DNA from: Paracoccaceae bacterium | Lineage (GTDB): Bacteria > Pseudomonadota > Alphaproteobacteria > Rhodobacterales > Rhodobacteraceae | DNA length: 64,000 nucleotides | Reading direction: 5' to 3' | Assembly: GCA_016938875.1 (NCBI GenBank) | Contig: JAFGTV010000006.1 | Location: forward strand, 1-64,000 | Shown: piece by piece, positions 44,407 to 55,100 of the stretch | How positions within the stretch are numbered: position 1 is the first letter of the stretch | Layout of the letters: each line of letters begins with the position of its first letter | Program-made: the position numbers and the translations under genes | The notes under the pieces: model-generated | The model's input: only the letters and a program-made list of their open reading frames with translations | Database searches by the model: none | What the model was told of the DNA's origin: nothing

Positions 44407-45142
44407 GGCGGCCCTTGCCGTCACGTTGATCGCCGCGCTGCTGATGCCGGGCGCGGCCCACGCCGCCTGCCGCGACATCGACCATGACGGGCGCGGCTAT
44501 ACGGTATGCAGCTTTGACCCCGCCACCAGCGACCTGCGGCTGTTCCGGCTTGATCCCGAGGGGCAGATCCTGGGCAGCTTTTCGCGGCTGAACGCGGTGC
44601 TGGCGGATCAGGGCAAGGCGCTGAGCTTTGCCATGAACGCGGGCATGTATCACCCCGACCGCGCGCCCGTGGGCCTGTATATCGAAAACGGCCAGCAACA
44701 GGCCCGCGCCGTGGCCAGTGCCGGGCCGGGCAATTTCGGGATGTTGCCCAACGGCATTTTGTGCCTGATGGACGACGCCGCGCGGGTGATCGAGACGCGC
44801 GCCTACCTGGCCGATCCGCCGGCCTGCCGCGACGCCACGCAATCGGGGCCGATGCTGGTGATCGGCGGCGCGCTGCACCCGCGGTTCCTGCCCGACAGCG
44901 CCTCGCGTCATATTCGCAACGGGGTCGGGGTGGATGCCACGGGCCAGGTGCATTTCGCGATCTCCGATCAACCGGTCAGCTTTCACGAATTCGCCCGGTT
45001 CTTTCGCGATGTGCTGAAGACACCGGACGCGCTGTACCTGGATGGCAAGATTTCGCGGCTTTACGCGCCCGCGCTGGGCCGGGCCGACCTGGGTCTGCCG
45101 ATGGGGCCGATGGTGGGCGCGGTGGTGGACACACCGCGTTGA
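44396..45142 (+). CDS. Exported phosphodiester glycosidase-like (NAGPA/DUF2233) protein
   Basis: This 248-residue protein has a signal peptide ([23 protein letters not shown]). The domain is of the phosphodiester-glycosidase family, with [46 protein letters not shown] and the [15 protein letters not shown] end block. The mammalian relative uncovers mannose-6-phosphate, and the bacterial substrate is unknown. The ATG at 44396 lies inside the rbfA end (11-nt overlap), implying co-expression with rbfA and truB. An upstream ATG is too far into rbfA to be likely. Confidence 0.85.
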   Translation: MRIRAALAVTLIAALLMPGAAHAACRDIDHDGRGYTVCSFDPATSDLRLFRLDPEGQILGSFSRLNAVLADQGKALSFAMNAGMYHPDRAPVGLYIENGQQQARAVASAGPGNFGMLPNGILCLMDDAARVIETRAYLADPPACRDATQSGPMLVIGGALHPRFLPDSASRHIRNGVGVDATGQVHFAISDQPVSFHEFARFFRDVLKTPDALYLDGKISRLYAPALGRADLGLPMGPMVGAVVDTPR

Positions 45143-45199
45143 CGCCGGGCGCATGCTTCGGTAGCAGGCGCATCTTGTCATGGGAACGGGAGCATTCAG

Positions 45200-46105
45200 G
45201 TGGGACGCAGCCGCAAGGGACGCGACATTTCAGGATGGCTGGTGGTGGACAAGCCTGCCGGCATCACCTCGAACGCGGTGGTGAACAAGGTGCGCTGGGC
45301 CCTTGGGGCGAAAAAGGCGGGCCATGCCGGCACGCTCGACCCCGAGGCCACGGGCGTTCTGGCCATCGCCCTGGGCGAGGCGACCAAGACCGTGCCCTAC
45401 ATCACCGACGCGCTGAAGGCCTATCGCTTTACCGTGCGGCTGGGCCAGGCGACCAATACCGACGATGCCGAGGGCGAGGTGATCGCCACCTCTGATCTGC
45501 GGCCCACGGATGCCGAGATCACCGCCGCGCTGGCCCGTTTTACCGGCGATATCGAACAGGTGCCGCCGCAGTTCTCCGCGGTCAAGATCGACGGCGAGCG
45601 GGCCTATGCCCGCGCCCGCGCCGGCGAAGAGATGGAGATCGCCGCCCGCCCCCTTTACGTCGACAGCCTGGAGCTGATCGCCCGCCCCGACCGCGACCAT
45701 GTCGAGCTGGAGATGGTCTGCGGCAAGGGCGGCTATGTCCGCTCGATCGCCCGCGACCTGGGACAGGCGCTGGGCTGTCTGGGTCATGTGGTGCGCCTGC
45801 GCCGGGTCTGGTCGGGCCCGTTCGACGCCGAGGACGGCATCGGCATGGAGTTGATCGAGGAATTGGCCCGGACGCCCGACCTGGACAGCTATCTGCGCCC
45901 GCTGGAAGAGGGGCTGGCCGACCTGCCCGAACTGCGCACCACCCAAGAGGGCGCCACGCGGCTGCGCAACGGCAATCCGGGGATCGTGCTGACCTCTGAC
46001 GCGGAATATGGCGACGAGGCCTGGGCCTCGCTGGATGGGCGGGCCGTGGCCGTGGGCATCTACAAGGCCGGCGAGTTGCACCCCAGCCGGGTATTCAACA
46101 CCTGA
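45200..46105 (+). CDS. truB: tRNA pseudouridine-55 synthase
   Basis: This 301-residue enzyme makes pseudouridine 55 in the tRNA T-arm. It shows [17 protein letters not shown] and the catalytic [16 protein letters not shown] with its aspartate. The [18 protein letters not shown] and [12 protein letters not shown] motifs are also present. The start is GTG at 45200 with GGGAG at about 8 nt. It is the last gene of the rbfA cluster. A 7-bp stem (CCGCGGT / ACCGCGG, 46107-46130) right after the stop may act as a U-less terminator. rpsO and pnp, frequent followers, are not here. Confidence 0.96.
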   Translation: MGRSRKGRDISGWLVVDKPAGITSNAVVNKVRWALGAKKAGHAGTLDPEATGVLAIALGEATKTVPYITDALKAYRFTVRLGQATNTDDAEGEVIATSDLRPTDAEITAALARFTGDIEQVPPQFSAVKIDGERAYARARAGEEMEIAARPLYVDSLELIARPDRDHVELEMVCGKGGYVRSIARDLGQALGCLGHVVRLRRVWSGPFDAEDGIGMELIEELARTPDLDSYLRPLEEGLADLPELRTTQEGATRLRNGNPGIVLTSDAEYGDEAWASLDGRAVAVGIYKAGELHPSRVFNT

Positions 46106-46248
46106 GCCGCGGTCAGACCGCACACCGCGGGCGCAGATCACCGGCTAAAGTGGTGGTGGATATGGCGTCATCAGGCATCTGGGCCGGACCGCACCGCGCG
46201 CCCATCCCGGCATCGGGCGCTGACAACAGGTCAGGCTGCCCGCCGCGG

Positions 46249-46437
46249 CTATCGTTGGCGGGCCAGTTCCAACGCTTCGGTCAGCACCTCGCGGTCGCCG
46301 ATATGATTGGCCAAGATCAGGATCAACTGGGCGTTCAGCGCCTGGCCCTGGGTTTCGCTCAGACCGCGATGGGCGGCCAGGAGCTCTGCGTAGAACCCGT
46401 CGTGATCGTCCAGGTTGGGCGTCGTGATCAGCGTCAT
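46249..46437 (-). CDS. DUF2783 small protein
   Basis: This 62-residue protein (MTLITTPNLDDHDGFYAELL ... ILILANHIGDREVLTEALEL) matches DUF2783. This family almost always follows a flavin-dependent aromatic hydroxylase-like gene. The ATG overlaps that gene's stop (ATGA). It is predicted all-helical and cytosolic with no cofactor motif. A chaperone or accessory role for the hydroxylase is a reasonable guess from the fixed linkage only. Confidence 0.87.
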   Translation of the reverse strand: MTLITTPNLDDHDGFYAELLAAHRGLSETQGQALNAQLILILANHIGDREVLTEALELARQR

Positions 46438-47984
46438 TCGCGTCCCTCCCACATCGCGCGCACGGCGGATGAGACCGTCCTGGCATCCGCCGTGATCCAA
46501 CGCGCGGCAACCACCTGATCGGGGCGCACCAGGTAAAGTGCCCCGGGGGCATCGCCCAGGAAACGCTCGCGCACCAGGGCGTTTACCTGCATCTCGACCA
46601 CCGGGAGATCCAGCCCGCCAGGCACGGCACAGTTCACCGCCAACAGCGCCGCGTCGGTGCCCAACCTGTTCAGCAGCCAGCCGTTGCCCTGCGGCACGTC
46701 CGGCACCACCGCGCCGGGGCGCGTGGCGGCCGGCAACATCGGATCGTCGGCGCCGGTGCTGGCATAGATGCACGGCGCCGACAGGCGGCCGGAATTGACC
46801 CAGCCGCGGGCAAATTCGGTCTTGCCCGCCAGCGCCAGCACCTGGTCGCGAAACAGCCGCTCCATCCCCGGCGAAGGTGTCATGAACCGGGTGGCGCGGG
46901 TCGAGTGGCGGATATCCTCGTCCGCGGCCGCTACCCGCTCGCGGTTATAGCTATCCAGCAGGCCGCGCGGTGCGCGTCCGGCCAGCACGGCGGCCAGTTT
47001 CCAGCCCAGGTTATCCACGTCCTGTAGCCCGCTATTGGCGCCGCGCGCGCCAAAGGGCGACACCACATGGGCGCTGTCACCCAGAAAGATCACCCGGTCA
47101 TGCACAAAATCGCGCAACCGGCGGCACTGGAAGGTATAGACCGAAACCCACTCCAACTCGAAATCGGGGCCTACGACCTTTTCGATGCGTGGGATCACGT
47201 TCTCGGGCTTTTTCTCTTCCTCGGGGTCGGCATCCCATCCCAGTTGCAAGTCGATGCGATAGATGTCGTCGGCCTGCCGATGCAGCAGCGCCGACTGGCC
47301 GTCATGAAAGGTCGGCTCGAACCAGAACCAGCGTTCGGCGGGGAAATCGGCCTTCATCTCGATATCCGCGATCAGGAAGCGTTCATCGAACCGCTCGCCC
47401 TCAAAATCCAGATCCATCATCGCCCGGATGGTCGAGCGCCCGCCATCGCAGGCCAGCACGAAATCGGCACTCAGCCCGTATTGGCCATCGGGGGTCCTGA
47501 TCGTGACATGCGCGCCGTCGCCGCTTTGGTCGATGCCGATCACCCGGTTGCGAAACCGCAGATCGACCAACGGATCGGCCAGGGCACGCTCGGCCAGGAA
47601 TTCCTCGATGTAGTATTGCTGAATGTTGATAAAGGGCGGCAGGTGCTGACCCGGCTCTGCCGCCAGGTCAAAGCTGAACACCTCGTCATCGCCATGACAG
47701 GTGCGGCCAACGCTCCAGGTTTCGCCCTTGTCCAGCACCTTGTCGGCAATGCCCAGCCGCGTGAACAATTCCAGGCTGCGCCGCGACCAGCAGATCGCGC
47801 GCGACCCCATGGCGACCACATCGTTGTCATCCAGCAGCACCGAGGGAACGCCACGCGTCGCCAGATCCAGCGCCATCGCCAGACCGACAGGCCCCGCGCC
47901 CACGATGATCACCTTGTGACGCGGCTCGGGTCCACTCAGGCCCGGGGGGGCGACATAGGGAAAGGGCTTATAGTCATAGGGCAT
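46434..47984 (-). CDS. FAD-dependent aromatic hydroxylase-like monooxygenase
   Basis: This 516-residue flavoprotein has the N-terminal dinucleotide motif VIIVGAGPVGLAMALDLATR, the DG motif ADFVLACDGGRSTIRAM and the GD motif RVIFLGDSAHVVSPFGARG. A C-terminal thioredoxin-like dimerisation domain follows. It belongs with MhpA/phenol hydroxylase-type class A monooxygenases. Its substrate is unknown, presumably a phenolic or acidic aromatic compound. The ATG at 47984 shares its A with the stop of the upstream small membrane gene (TGATG), and GGGAG is 8 nt before it. The unit is preceded by a palindromic operator and a divergent MarR gene, which probably controls it. Confidence 0.9.
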   Translation of the reverse strand: MPYDYKPFPYVAPPGLSGPEPRHKVIIVGAGPVGLAMALDLATRGVPSVLLDDNDVVAMGSRAICWSRRSLELFTRLGIADKVLDKGETWSVGRTCHGDDEVFSFDLAAEPGQHLPPFINIQQYYIEEFLAERALADPLVDLRFRNRVIGIDQSGDGAHVTIRTPDGQYGLSADFVLACDGGRSTIRAMMDLDFEGERFDERFLIADIEMKADFPAERWFWFEPTFHDGQSALLHRQADDIYRIDLQLGWDADPEEEKKPENVIPRIEKVVGPDFELEWVSVYTFQCRRLRDFVHDRVIFLGDSAHVVSPFGARGANSGLQDVDNLGWKLAAVLAGRAPRGLLDSYNRERVAAADEDIRHSTRATRFMTPSPGMERLFRDQVLALAGKTEFARGWVNSGRLSAPCIYASTGADDPMLPAATRPGAVVPDVPQGNGWLLNRLGTDAALLAVNCAVPGGLDLPVVEMQVNALVRERFLGDAPGALYLVRPDQVVAARWITADARTVSSAVRAMWEGRE

Positions 47985-48184
47985 CACTTGTGCTCCCGTC
48001 GCGACAATCCCCGGGCGCTGATCAGCGCCGTGCCGCCAAAGAAGAAACCTGCGACGCCCAATACCTCAACCGTGGCGGCCCCGTCCATGCCCCGCGCGAT
48101 CCCCGCGACCAGGACAAGCGCAAGGCCCGCAAGACTGAGACCCAGTCGCAACCGGAGTTCGCCCTTGCCGGGGCCATTCATCAT
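47984..48184 (-). CDS. Small two-helix membrane protein leading the monooxygenase operon
   Basis: This 66-residue protein has two hydrophobic stretches (LGLSLAGLALVLVAGIA and TVEVLGVAGFFFGGTALI) between basic ends. It is translated first in the operon; GGGAG precedes the ATG by about 8 nt. Its stop is fused to the monooxygenase start. No family is recognised. It could be a membrane anchor, uptake helper or sensor, or simply a leader ORF. Confidence 0.65.
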   Translation of the reverse strand: MMNGPGKGELRLRLGLSLAGLALVLVAGIARGMDGAATVEVLGVAGFFFGGTALISARGLSRREHK

Positions 48185-48211
48185 CGCATTCTCCCGAAGC
48201 GGTTTTTGTTG

Positions 48212-48233
48212 TTATCCGCCATTTGGCAGATAA
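48212..48233. promoter_or_regulatory. 22-bp palindromic operator, probably for the divergent MarR regulator
   Basis: The left arm TTATCcGCCA (48212-48221) and right arm TGGCaGATAA (48224-48233) are complementary at 9 of 10 positions around a central TT. It lies 28 bp before the leftward operon start and 142 bp before marR. The size, symmetry and location are typical of MarR-family operators. It overlaps where the leftward promoter should be. Confidence 0.75.
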
Positions 48234-48375
48234 CCTCTGCCACACGGCGGCAAGCTGCAACCGCTTTTTTGCCTTTGGACGATTGGGACCGCGTCGCTGC
48301 GCGGCGGTTTTTCCCATTGACCGCCCGGTCCGTGCCACAACAAATTGGGCCGTGACAGGGGCAAAGGGGACCACC

Positions 48376-48810
48376 ATGGACGGCGCACCGCGCGACAGCT
48401 TTGATCTGGAAGAGTTCCTGCCCTATCGGCTGTGCGTTGCGGCCAGTCGTGTCAGCCGCGAATTCGCGGACCGCTATCGTAGGGAATTCGGCATTTCCAT
48501 CGCGCAATGGCGGGTGTTGGCGCATCTGTCCCAGGCTGGCGCGGTCAGTGTGCGTGAAATCCACGCCTGCGTGGACATGGACAAATCCAAGGTTTCGCGC
48601 GCCGCCGCGCAGCTTCAGTCAGCCGGGCATATCACCAAGCGCGAGAACGCCCGCGACCGCCGCCTGGTCGAGCTGAGCCTGACCCCCTCGGGCCAGGACC
48701 TGCTGGCCCAACTGATCCCCATCGCGCAAACCTATCACCAGGAATTGCGCGCCCGGCTATCGGGAACCGACCGGGAACTGGCCCAGGCACTGATCCGGCT
48801 GGCCGACTGA
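48376..48810 (+). CDS. MarR-family transcriptional regulator
   Basis: This 144-residue winged-helix regulator has helices 2-4 in ISIAQWRVLAHLSQAGAVSV and VDMDKSKVSRAAAQLQSAGH, followed by the wing TKRENARDRRLVELSLT. The protein is cytosolic and probably a dimer. It is divergent from the small membrane protein/monooxygenase operon, with a palindrome between them, and is followed 83 bp later by a thiolase gene on its own strand. The ATG at 48376 has AGGGGA at about 6 nt; the frame extending upstream crosses the operator and is rejected. Members commonly release DNA upon binding aromatic acids or CoA esters. Confidence 0.92.
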   Translation: MDGAPRDSFDLEEFLPYRLCVAASRVSREFADRYRREFGISIAQWRVLAHLSQAGAVSVREIHACVDMDKSKVSRAAAQLQSAGHITKRENARDRRLVELSLTPSGQDLLAQLIPIAQTYHQELRARLSGTDRELAQALIRLAD

Positions 48811-48893
48811 CCCGACGCAACGTAACCCTGCCCGCCACTGCGCCGGGGCGCTAACACGGGCTGCGACGGCCCAACTCGCACAGGAGGATCCCC

Positions 48894-50069
48894 ATGACCG
48901 GCATCGTCATTCTGGGTGGCGCGCGCACCGCCATCGGCACCTTTGGCGGCGCACTTGCCCAAATCCCGCCGATCGAGCTGGGCACGATTGTCGCCCGCGC
49001 CGCCCTGGACCGCGCGGGCCTCAACGCCGCGCGGGTCGGCCATGTGGTTTACGGCCATGTCATCAACACCGAACCGCGCGACATGTACCTGTCCCGCGTG
49101 GCCGGGATGCAGGCCGGGGTGCCCGAAACCACGCCGGCGATGAACGTCAACCGCCTGTGCGGCTCCGGTGCGCAGGCGATCGTTTCAGTCGCCCAGGCCC
49201 TGATGCTAGGGGATGCCGATTTCGGCCTGGCCGGCGGCGCCGAATGCATGAGCCGCTCGCCTCATATCCTGTCGGCCGGGCGCTGGGGGCAAAAGATGGG
49301 CGATGTCGCCGCCGCCGACATGATGCTGGGCGCGCTCAGCTGTCCGTTCGGCACCGGGCATATGGGCGTCACCGCCGAGAATGTCGCCCAGGAACATGGC
49401 ATCAGCCGCGAGGCGCAGGATGCCTTTGCCCTGGAAAGCCAGGTCCGCGCCGCCCGCGCCATCGACGAGGGGCGGTTCGCGGACCAGATCGTTCCCGTCC
49501 CGGTGCGCATCAAACGCGAGATGGCAGAGTTCCGCGTGGACGAGCACCCCAAATCCACCACCGCCGCCGCGCTGGCCGGCCTGCGCCCGGCGTTCCAAAA
49601 GGGCGGCACGGTCACCGCGGGCAATGCCAGCGGGCTGAACGACGGGGCCGCGGCCCTGGTGCTGGCCCGGGAAGAGGCCGCCAGCGCCGCCGGGCTGCGC
49701 CCCCGCGCGCGGCTGACCGGCTATGCCCATGCCGGCGTGCGCCCCCAGGTGATGGGCATCGGCCCGATCCCGGCGGTCGAGAGCCTGTTGGCCAAGACCG
49801 GGCTGAGCATCCCGGATTTCGACGTGATCGAAAGCAACGAGGCCTTTGCCGCCCAGGCGTTGGCGGTCAGTACGGCGCTTGGAATGAAGCCCGCGCGGGT
49901 CAACCCCACCGGCGGCGCGATCGCGCTGGGCCACCCGGTCGGGGCGACGGGGGCGATCCTGACCGTCAAGGCGCTTTATGAATTGGAGCGGACGGGGGGC
50001 AAGCGGGCGCTGGTGACGATGTGCATCGGCGGAGGTCAAGGCATCGCGCTGGCGCTGGAACGTCTCTAG
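48894..50069 (+). CDS. Acetyl-CoA acetyltransferase / 3-ketoacyl-CoA thiolase
   Basis: This 391-residue thiolase keeps the catalytic residues: nucleophile Cys in [11 protein letters not shown], His in [15 protein letters not shown] and the second Cys in [10 protein letters not shown]. It either condenses two acetyl-CoA or cleaves beta-ketoacyl-CoA. No phaB or fadB neighbour decides which. Position behind MarR and opposite a monooxygenase operon suits the end of an aromatic degradation route. A consensus AGGAGG lies 6-7 nt before the ATG. It converges with pbpC. Confidence 0.92.
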   Translation: MTGIVILGGARTAIGTFGGALAQIPPIELGTIVARAALDRAGLNAARVGHVVYGHVINTEPRDMYLSRVAGMQAGVPETTPAMNVNRLCGSGAQAIVSVAQALMLGDADFGLAGGAECMSRSPHILSAGRWGQKMGDVAAADMMLGALSCPFGTGHMGVTAENVAQEHGISREAQDAFALESQVRAARAIDEGRFADQIVPVPVRIKREMAEFRVDEHPKSTTAAALAGLRPAFQKGGTVTAGNASGLNDGAAALVLAREEAASAAGLRPRARLTGYAHAGVRPQVMGIGPIPAVESLLAKTGLSIPDFDVIESNEAFAAQALAVSTALGMKPARVNPTGGAIALGHPVGATGAILTVKALYELERTGGKRALVTMCIGGGQGIALALERL

Positions 50070-50155
50070 CGGCCTGTCACATTCGGGGCCCCTGCGGGGC
50101 GGGGTGATATGCGGCTTTGGCGCGCGCGTTTGGGTATGGACACCCACAAGCAGGG

Positions 50156-52195
50156 TCAGGGGCGCACCCTGATCCGCGCCCGCGTGGCCCGCCCCGCCGC
50201 GTCGATCACCGACAGGGTGACGAACCCCGGACCGGCACCGCGCAGCATCGCATCGCGGGTGCGCAGCCCCGTGGCCAGCGGTGTGCCATCGGCCAGCACG
50301 GTAAAGGGCGGTGTGCCCCCCTCAAGCTTGAGCGCCAGCCCCTCCCCGAGCAGCGTCAGCTCTGCCCCATCGGGCGGAAAGTTCAGGTGCGGACCGCCCG
50401 TCGCGGGGGCCATCGCCCCGCCCCGCACAAACCGTCTGAGCGGTATCGGCAGCGCGGCATTGGGCGCGATCAGGGTGCCGGGCGGGGCGGGCGGTGGCGG
50501 GGCCGGGGTCGTCTTTAGCCGGGCAAAGGCCTCGAACAGCAGCGGCGCCGCCAGGTCGGCGCCAAAGGCACCGGGCACCGGCGTACCATCGGCCCGACCC
50601 AGCCAGACCGTGATCACATGCTCTGCATCGAACCCCACCGCCCAGGTGTCCCGGTGCCCGTAGGAGGTGCCGGTCTTGAACGCGATCCGTCGCTGGGGGG
50701 CCGTGGCCGGGGCGGGCACGCCGCGCAGGATATCGGCGACCTGCCAAGCGGCCTCGGGCGGCAGGACCGGGGCGGCGGGCATGGCGGGCACATCGCCCGC
50801 GCGCCAGTGCAGCGGCACCGCCCGGCCACCATTGGCCAGCGCCGCGTAAAGCCGGGTGAGATCCTCCAGCGTCAGGCCAAGCCCACCCAGCGCGATGGCC
50901 AGCCCCGGCGGGCCATCGGCCAGCGCCGGGGTCACGCCCGCGCGGCGCAGATGCGCGATCAGCCGGGCCGGACCCAGTGCCTCGGCCAGGGACACCGCGG
51001 GAATGTTGAGCGAGGCCTGAAGCGCCGCGCGCACCGCGATCGTGCCGCGATAGCGCCCGTCGAAATTCGAGGGCCGATAGGTGCCAAAGGCGGTCGGGCG
51101 ATCCTCGATCAGGGTTTCGGGATGGGCCAGCCCCTCGGCAAAGGCCAACCCGTAGACCAGCGGTTTCAACGTCGAGCCCGGAGAGCGCGGCGCGGCGGTC
51201 ATGTCGACATAGCCCAGCCGCGCGGTATCGGTGAAATCGGGGCTGCCGACATGGGCCAGGATTTCCCCGCTGCGGTGATCGGCCACCACCAACGCCACCG
51301 ACAGGTGCCGATCCTGGCCGCGCACGGCCTGGCGGGCCACCCCCTCGATCCGGGACTGAAGCTGGGCGTCCAGCGTCAGGCGGTGCAACGGGGTCAGCGG
51401 ATCGGCGGCCCGGGCGCGATCGGCCAGGTGGGGCGCCAGGGCCGGGAACGGGCGGCGCGCGGTGGGCACCGGCGCACGGCCGGCGGCCAGGGCATCCGCG
51501 GCCCCCAGCACCCCCGCCTCGACCATGCGCGCCAGAACCCGGTCGCGGGCGGCGCGCGCGGCGGCCGGGTCGCGGTCCGGGCGGCGCCGTTCGGGCGACT
51601 GCGGCAGGGCGATCAGCAACGCGGCCTCGGCCGGGGTCAGGCGGCGCGGGGATTTCCCGAACCACGCCAGCGCACCGGCACGCACCCCCTCTATGTTGCC
51701 ACCAAACGGAGCGCGATTGAGGTAGAGCGCCAGGATCCGACCCTTGTCCAGCCGCCGTTCCAGCGCCAACGCCACGCGCATCTGGCGCAGCTTGCCCGCC
51801 CAGCGCCCGGTGCCGCTCTCCTCCAGCAGGCGCGCGACCTGCATGCTGAGCGTCGAGCCGCCCGCGACCACATGGCCATGGCGCAGCGCCTGCCCCCCCG
51901 CGCGCAAGAGCGCCAGCGCGTCGATCCCCACATGCCGGTAGAACCGACGATCCTCATAGGCGATCAGCATCGCCAGATAGGCAGGGTCCACCGCGTCGGG
52001 GCTGGTGGCCAGCCGCCAGCGGCCATCGGCGACGGTGTAGGCCCGCAAAAGCGCACCGTCGCGGTCCAGCACCTCGACCGAGGTTTCGGCCATCAGCGGC
52101 GGCAGATCAGTCGCCGCAATCCAGCAATCGGCCCCGTCCCGCGCCGCGGCGGCCACAAAAAGCACCGCCGCCAGGATCAGCGGCAGCGCCCTCAT
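50156..52195 (-). CDS. pbpC: Penicillin-binding protein 1C
   Basis: This 679-residue class A PBP has an N-terminal membrane anchor and a GT51 glycosyltransferase domain (IAYEDRRFYRHVGIDALAL, GGSTLSMQVARLL, LALYLNRAPFGG). The transpeptidase carries SxxK in SPGSTLKPLVYGLAF and KTG in AFKTGTSYGHRD. The end carries the BiPBP_C beta domain typical of PbpC. The ATG overlaps the alpha-2-macroglobulin stop by 4 nt. This pairing is widespread and has been interpreted as wall repair by PbpC together with trapping of foreign proteases by the macroglobulin. Confidence 0.95.
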   Translation of the reverse strand: MRALPLILAAVLFVAAAARDGADCWIAATDLPPLMAETSVEVLDRDGALLRAYTVADGRWRLATSPDAVDPAYLAMLIAYEDRRFYRHVGIDALALLRAGGQALRHGHVVAGGSTLSMQVARLLEESGTGRWAGKLRQMRVALALERRLDKGRILALYLNRAPFGGNIEGVRAGALAWFGKSPRRLTPAEAALLIALPQSPERRRPDRDPAAARAARDRVLARMVEAGVLGAADALAAGRAPVPTARRPFPALAPHLADRARAADPLTPLHRLTLDAQLQSRIEGVARQAVRGQDRHLSVALVVADHRSGEILAHVGSPDFTDTARLGYVDMTAAPRSPGSTLKPLVYGLAFAEGLAHPETLIEDRPTAFGTYRPSNFDGRYRGTIAVRAALQASLNIPAVSLAEALGPARLIAHLRRAGVTPALADGPPGLAIALGGLGLTLEDLTRLYAALANGGRAVPLHWRAGDVPAMPAAPVLPPEAAWQVADILRGVPAPATAPQRRIAFKTGTSYGHRDTWAVGFDAEHVITVWLGRADGTPVPGAFGADLAAPLLFEAFARLKTTPAPPPPAPPGTLIAPNAALPIPLRRFVRGGAMAPATGGPHLNFPPDGAELTLLGEGLALKLEGGTPPFTVLADGTPLATGLRTRDAMLRGAGPGFVTLSVIDAAGRATRARIRVRP

Positions 52196-55100
52196 TCAAT
52201 GACACCGACCTGACCGCCATCGGTCCAGGCACGGCGGTCGGGACGATACATGTCCTCGACGCTGGCGGAGGGGTGGCGATAGCGGCCGGGGGCCGTGGCG
52301 CGCATAACATAGGCCAGCCGCAAAACCCCGTCCGACCGCCAGTCGACCGCAGCCAGAAAGCGGTCCTGGCGAAACTCGGCATGTTGGGTTTCGGCCGACA
52401 GCTCCAGCCAATCCAGCGCCCGGATATCGCCGCCACGCAGCAGGCTGGGATTGTCGATCTCGAACCCGGCGGGCAGCGGGTCGGACACCATCAGCCGGGC
52501 CTCGGACCGGGCAAAGGGCGTGACCTCGATCACCGTGACGATCCGGGTGCCCGTGCGCACCGCCTCCAGCGTCACCGCGTCGCCCTGCATGCTGTAGTGC
52601 CGGCGGGTGATCGCATAGCCGTTGCCCCCCGCCGGTTCGGGCCGATCCGGCACGCCAAAGCTGGTGACGGTCAGGGTCGCGGCGGCACCGCTGTCATTGC
52701 CCAGCACCGCCGCGCCCGCCCCCGCACGCAACAGCCGCACCAGCGGGCCGTCCAATGCTGCCCCGTTCAGGCTAAAGCCCGCCGCACCCGGACGGTCGAT
52801 CAGCGCGTGGGCGGCCAGCAGCGTCCACATCGCCTCTTGGGTCGAGCGGGGACCGCTGGGCGCCGCAACCTGGCGCACCAGCGTTTCGCGGTCTACTGCG
52901 GTGCTGCCCGCCTCGACCGCCAGGGCCAACAGACCCGCCGCGTCCCGCAGATCGGTGCCATAGTCAGCGCGCCAAACCGGCGGTTCCTCGGCGGCCATGC
53001 GGGCCGACATCAGCCGCGCCGCCCGCGCAAACAGCGCATCCGCCCGCACCGGATCCCCGTAAGAGGCCAACGCCGCCCCCAACTGACCCAGCGCCAGCGG
53101 CGTGGAGAAAGCATCCGCCTTTACATCAGCGTAGTAGCGCAGATCGCCCATCGCCGCCGCCCCTTCGCGGGCCAGCACCATCAACGCATAGGCCAGTGCC
53201 TGCCCGCCCTCGTCGAAATCGGGGGCGGTGTTGACCCGGTTGCGCAGGTTGTCCAGCGCAGCCCGAAACGCCGGTTGCGGCAGGTCGAACCCCTGGGCCT
53301 TGGCCCGGCTGAGGAAATCGGTGACATATGCGTCCAGCCAGAAATCCCCCGACCCCGCCGCCCACAACCCGAACGCCCCGTTCGAGGCCTGGTTGGCCAG
53401 CACCGCGGCAATCGTCCGATCCACGCGCGCGCGGGTTTCGTCCCGGCTGGCCAGCCCCATCGCCGCCGCAACCTGGTCAAGATAAAGCAGCGGCAGCGCG
53501 CGCGACGTAAGCTGTTCGGTGCAGCCATAGGGATAGCGATCCAGCACAGCCAACAGCCCCGGCGCATCCAGCCGCGCGATCGGTCCGATGGCCAGCGTGG
53601 CGCGCCCACTGCCGGGCACGAACCCGGCAAACAGCGCGTCATCGGCGGTAAACCGGTCGCCATCGGCCAGATCGAACCGGGTACGGCGCATCACCTCCGG
53701 GTCGTTCACCTGCACCGGCAGGCGCAAGGTCTTGCGCAGCACCTGGCCGTCGGGCGTGGTCAGGCTGACCGTGATCTCATGCAGCCCGACCGCCCCGGCA
53801 CGCAGCGGGATCGCCAGCGTGGCCTTGCCCCCCGCCACCAGATCAACCCCCGAGGGGATCGTCCCACGCGCCAGTGTCACGCCCGTCGCGCTGACATCCA
53901 GCCCCATGCGACCTGCGGGGCCCTTGGCATGGACGATCTCCAGCAACAGGCGGCTGTCATCGCCCGGCGCCAGAAAGCGCGGCAGGCTGGCATTCACCAC
54001 CACCGGGTCGCGCACCAGCACATCGCGCGTCGCCTGGCCGACGCCCGTGTCGGACCAGGCCACCGCCATCAGGCGCACCGTCCCGTTGAACGCAGGCATA
54101 TCCAGGGTCGCGCGGGCATAGCCATCGGCACCGACCTGAACCGGGCCGGTGAACAGCGCCACCAGGTCCTCGGTCGGGGGGGGCGCCTGCATCCGCAGAC
54201 CCGCCGCCGCATCCCCGCCAGAGCGCACCGCGCCCATCGCCCCGTTCATCCCGTCGATCAGGCGGCCATAGACATCGCGCAGCCCCATCCCCAGCCGCCG
54301 CTGGCCGAAGTAGTGCCCATCGGGATCGGGACTGGCAAAGCCGGTCAGGTTCAGAATCCCGAGATCGACCGCCGCGATGGTGGCATAGGCGGTTTCACCC
54401 GGCGCGATGCCCGTCACCCGCAACGCGATCTCCAGCGGCGCGCGCGGGGCGGCCTCGGGGGCCGTGTCGAAACTGGCCGACAGCCGGTGCGCGCCGGGAT
54501 CGACCGGCGCATAGGCCAGCCCTAGCGCCCGCGTGGGGTTCTGGCGCGCCTCTGTGGCCATCGGGCGGATCAGTGTCGCGGTGACATAGGCCCCCGCCCC
54601 CCAGGCGTCGGTCACCGGCAGGGTCACGGTATTCTCTCCCGCGACCAGGTCGACGGGTTTCATGTCGATCAGATGATTGGACATCACCGCGATCAGCGCC
54701 TTGCCCGCATGGCGCGGCACGATGCGCAGGGTCGCGGTCTGGCCCGGCACATAGGCGGGGCGATCCAGCGACAGCTCTAGCATATCGGGGGTCTGGCTGG
54801 CATCGGCGGGCGCATACCAGCCCGCGTTGAACGCGACCGAGGCAGCGGCATAGACGCCCTGTGTCCGCTCGACCACCACCTCATACCGGCCCCAGTCGAC
54901 CGGGGTGGCCAGCGCCAGCCGCCCGCCCGTCATCACCCCGGCGCCGCCCGACACGCGGCTGCGCGTCGTCACCGGCTCCCAGTTCCATGACCCGCCCATC
55001 TGATACCACTGATAGCGGGTCTCGACCCGGTTCAGGGTCCATTTCACCGACATCTCGGTCAGCGCGCCATCGGCCCCCAGGCCGATCACGTCGAACCCGG

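Noticed and set aside
46145-46552. Minus-strand frame between truB and the monooxygenase gene
   Set aside because: It overlaps DUF2783 and the end of the monooxygenase in another frame, and the product is R/G/P-rich without features. The true coding frame there is DUF2783.
48223-48375. Extended N-terminus for the MarR regulator
   Set aside because: It would start inside the palindromic operator and add unlike sequence before the conserved helix; ATG 48376 has a proper ribosome site.
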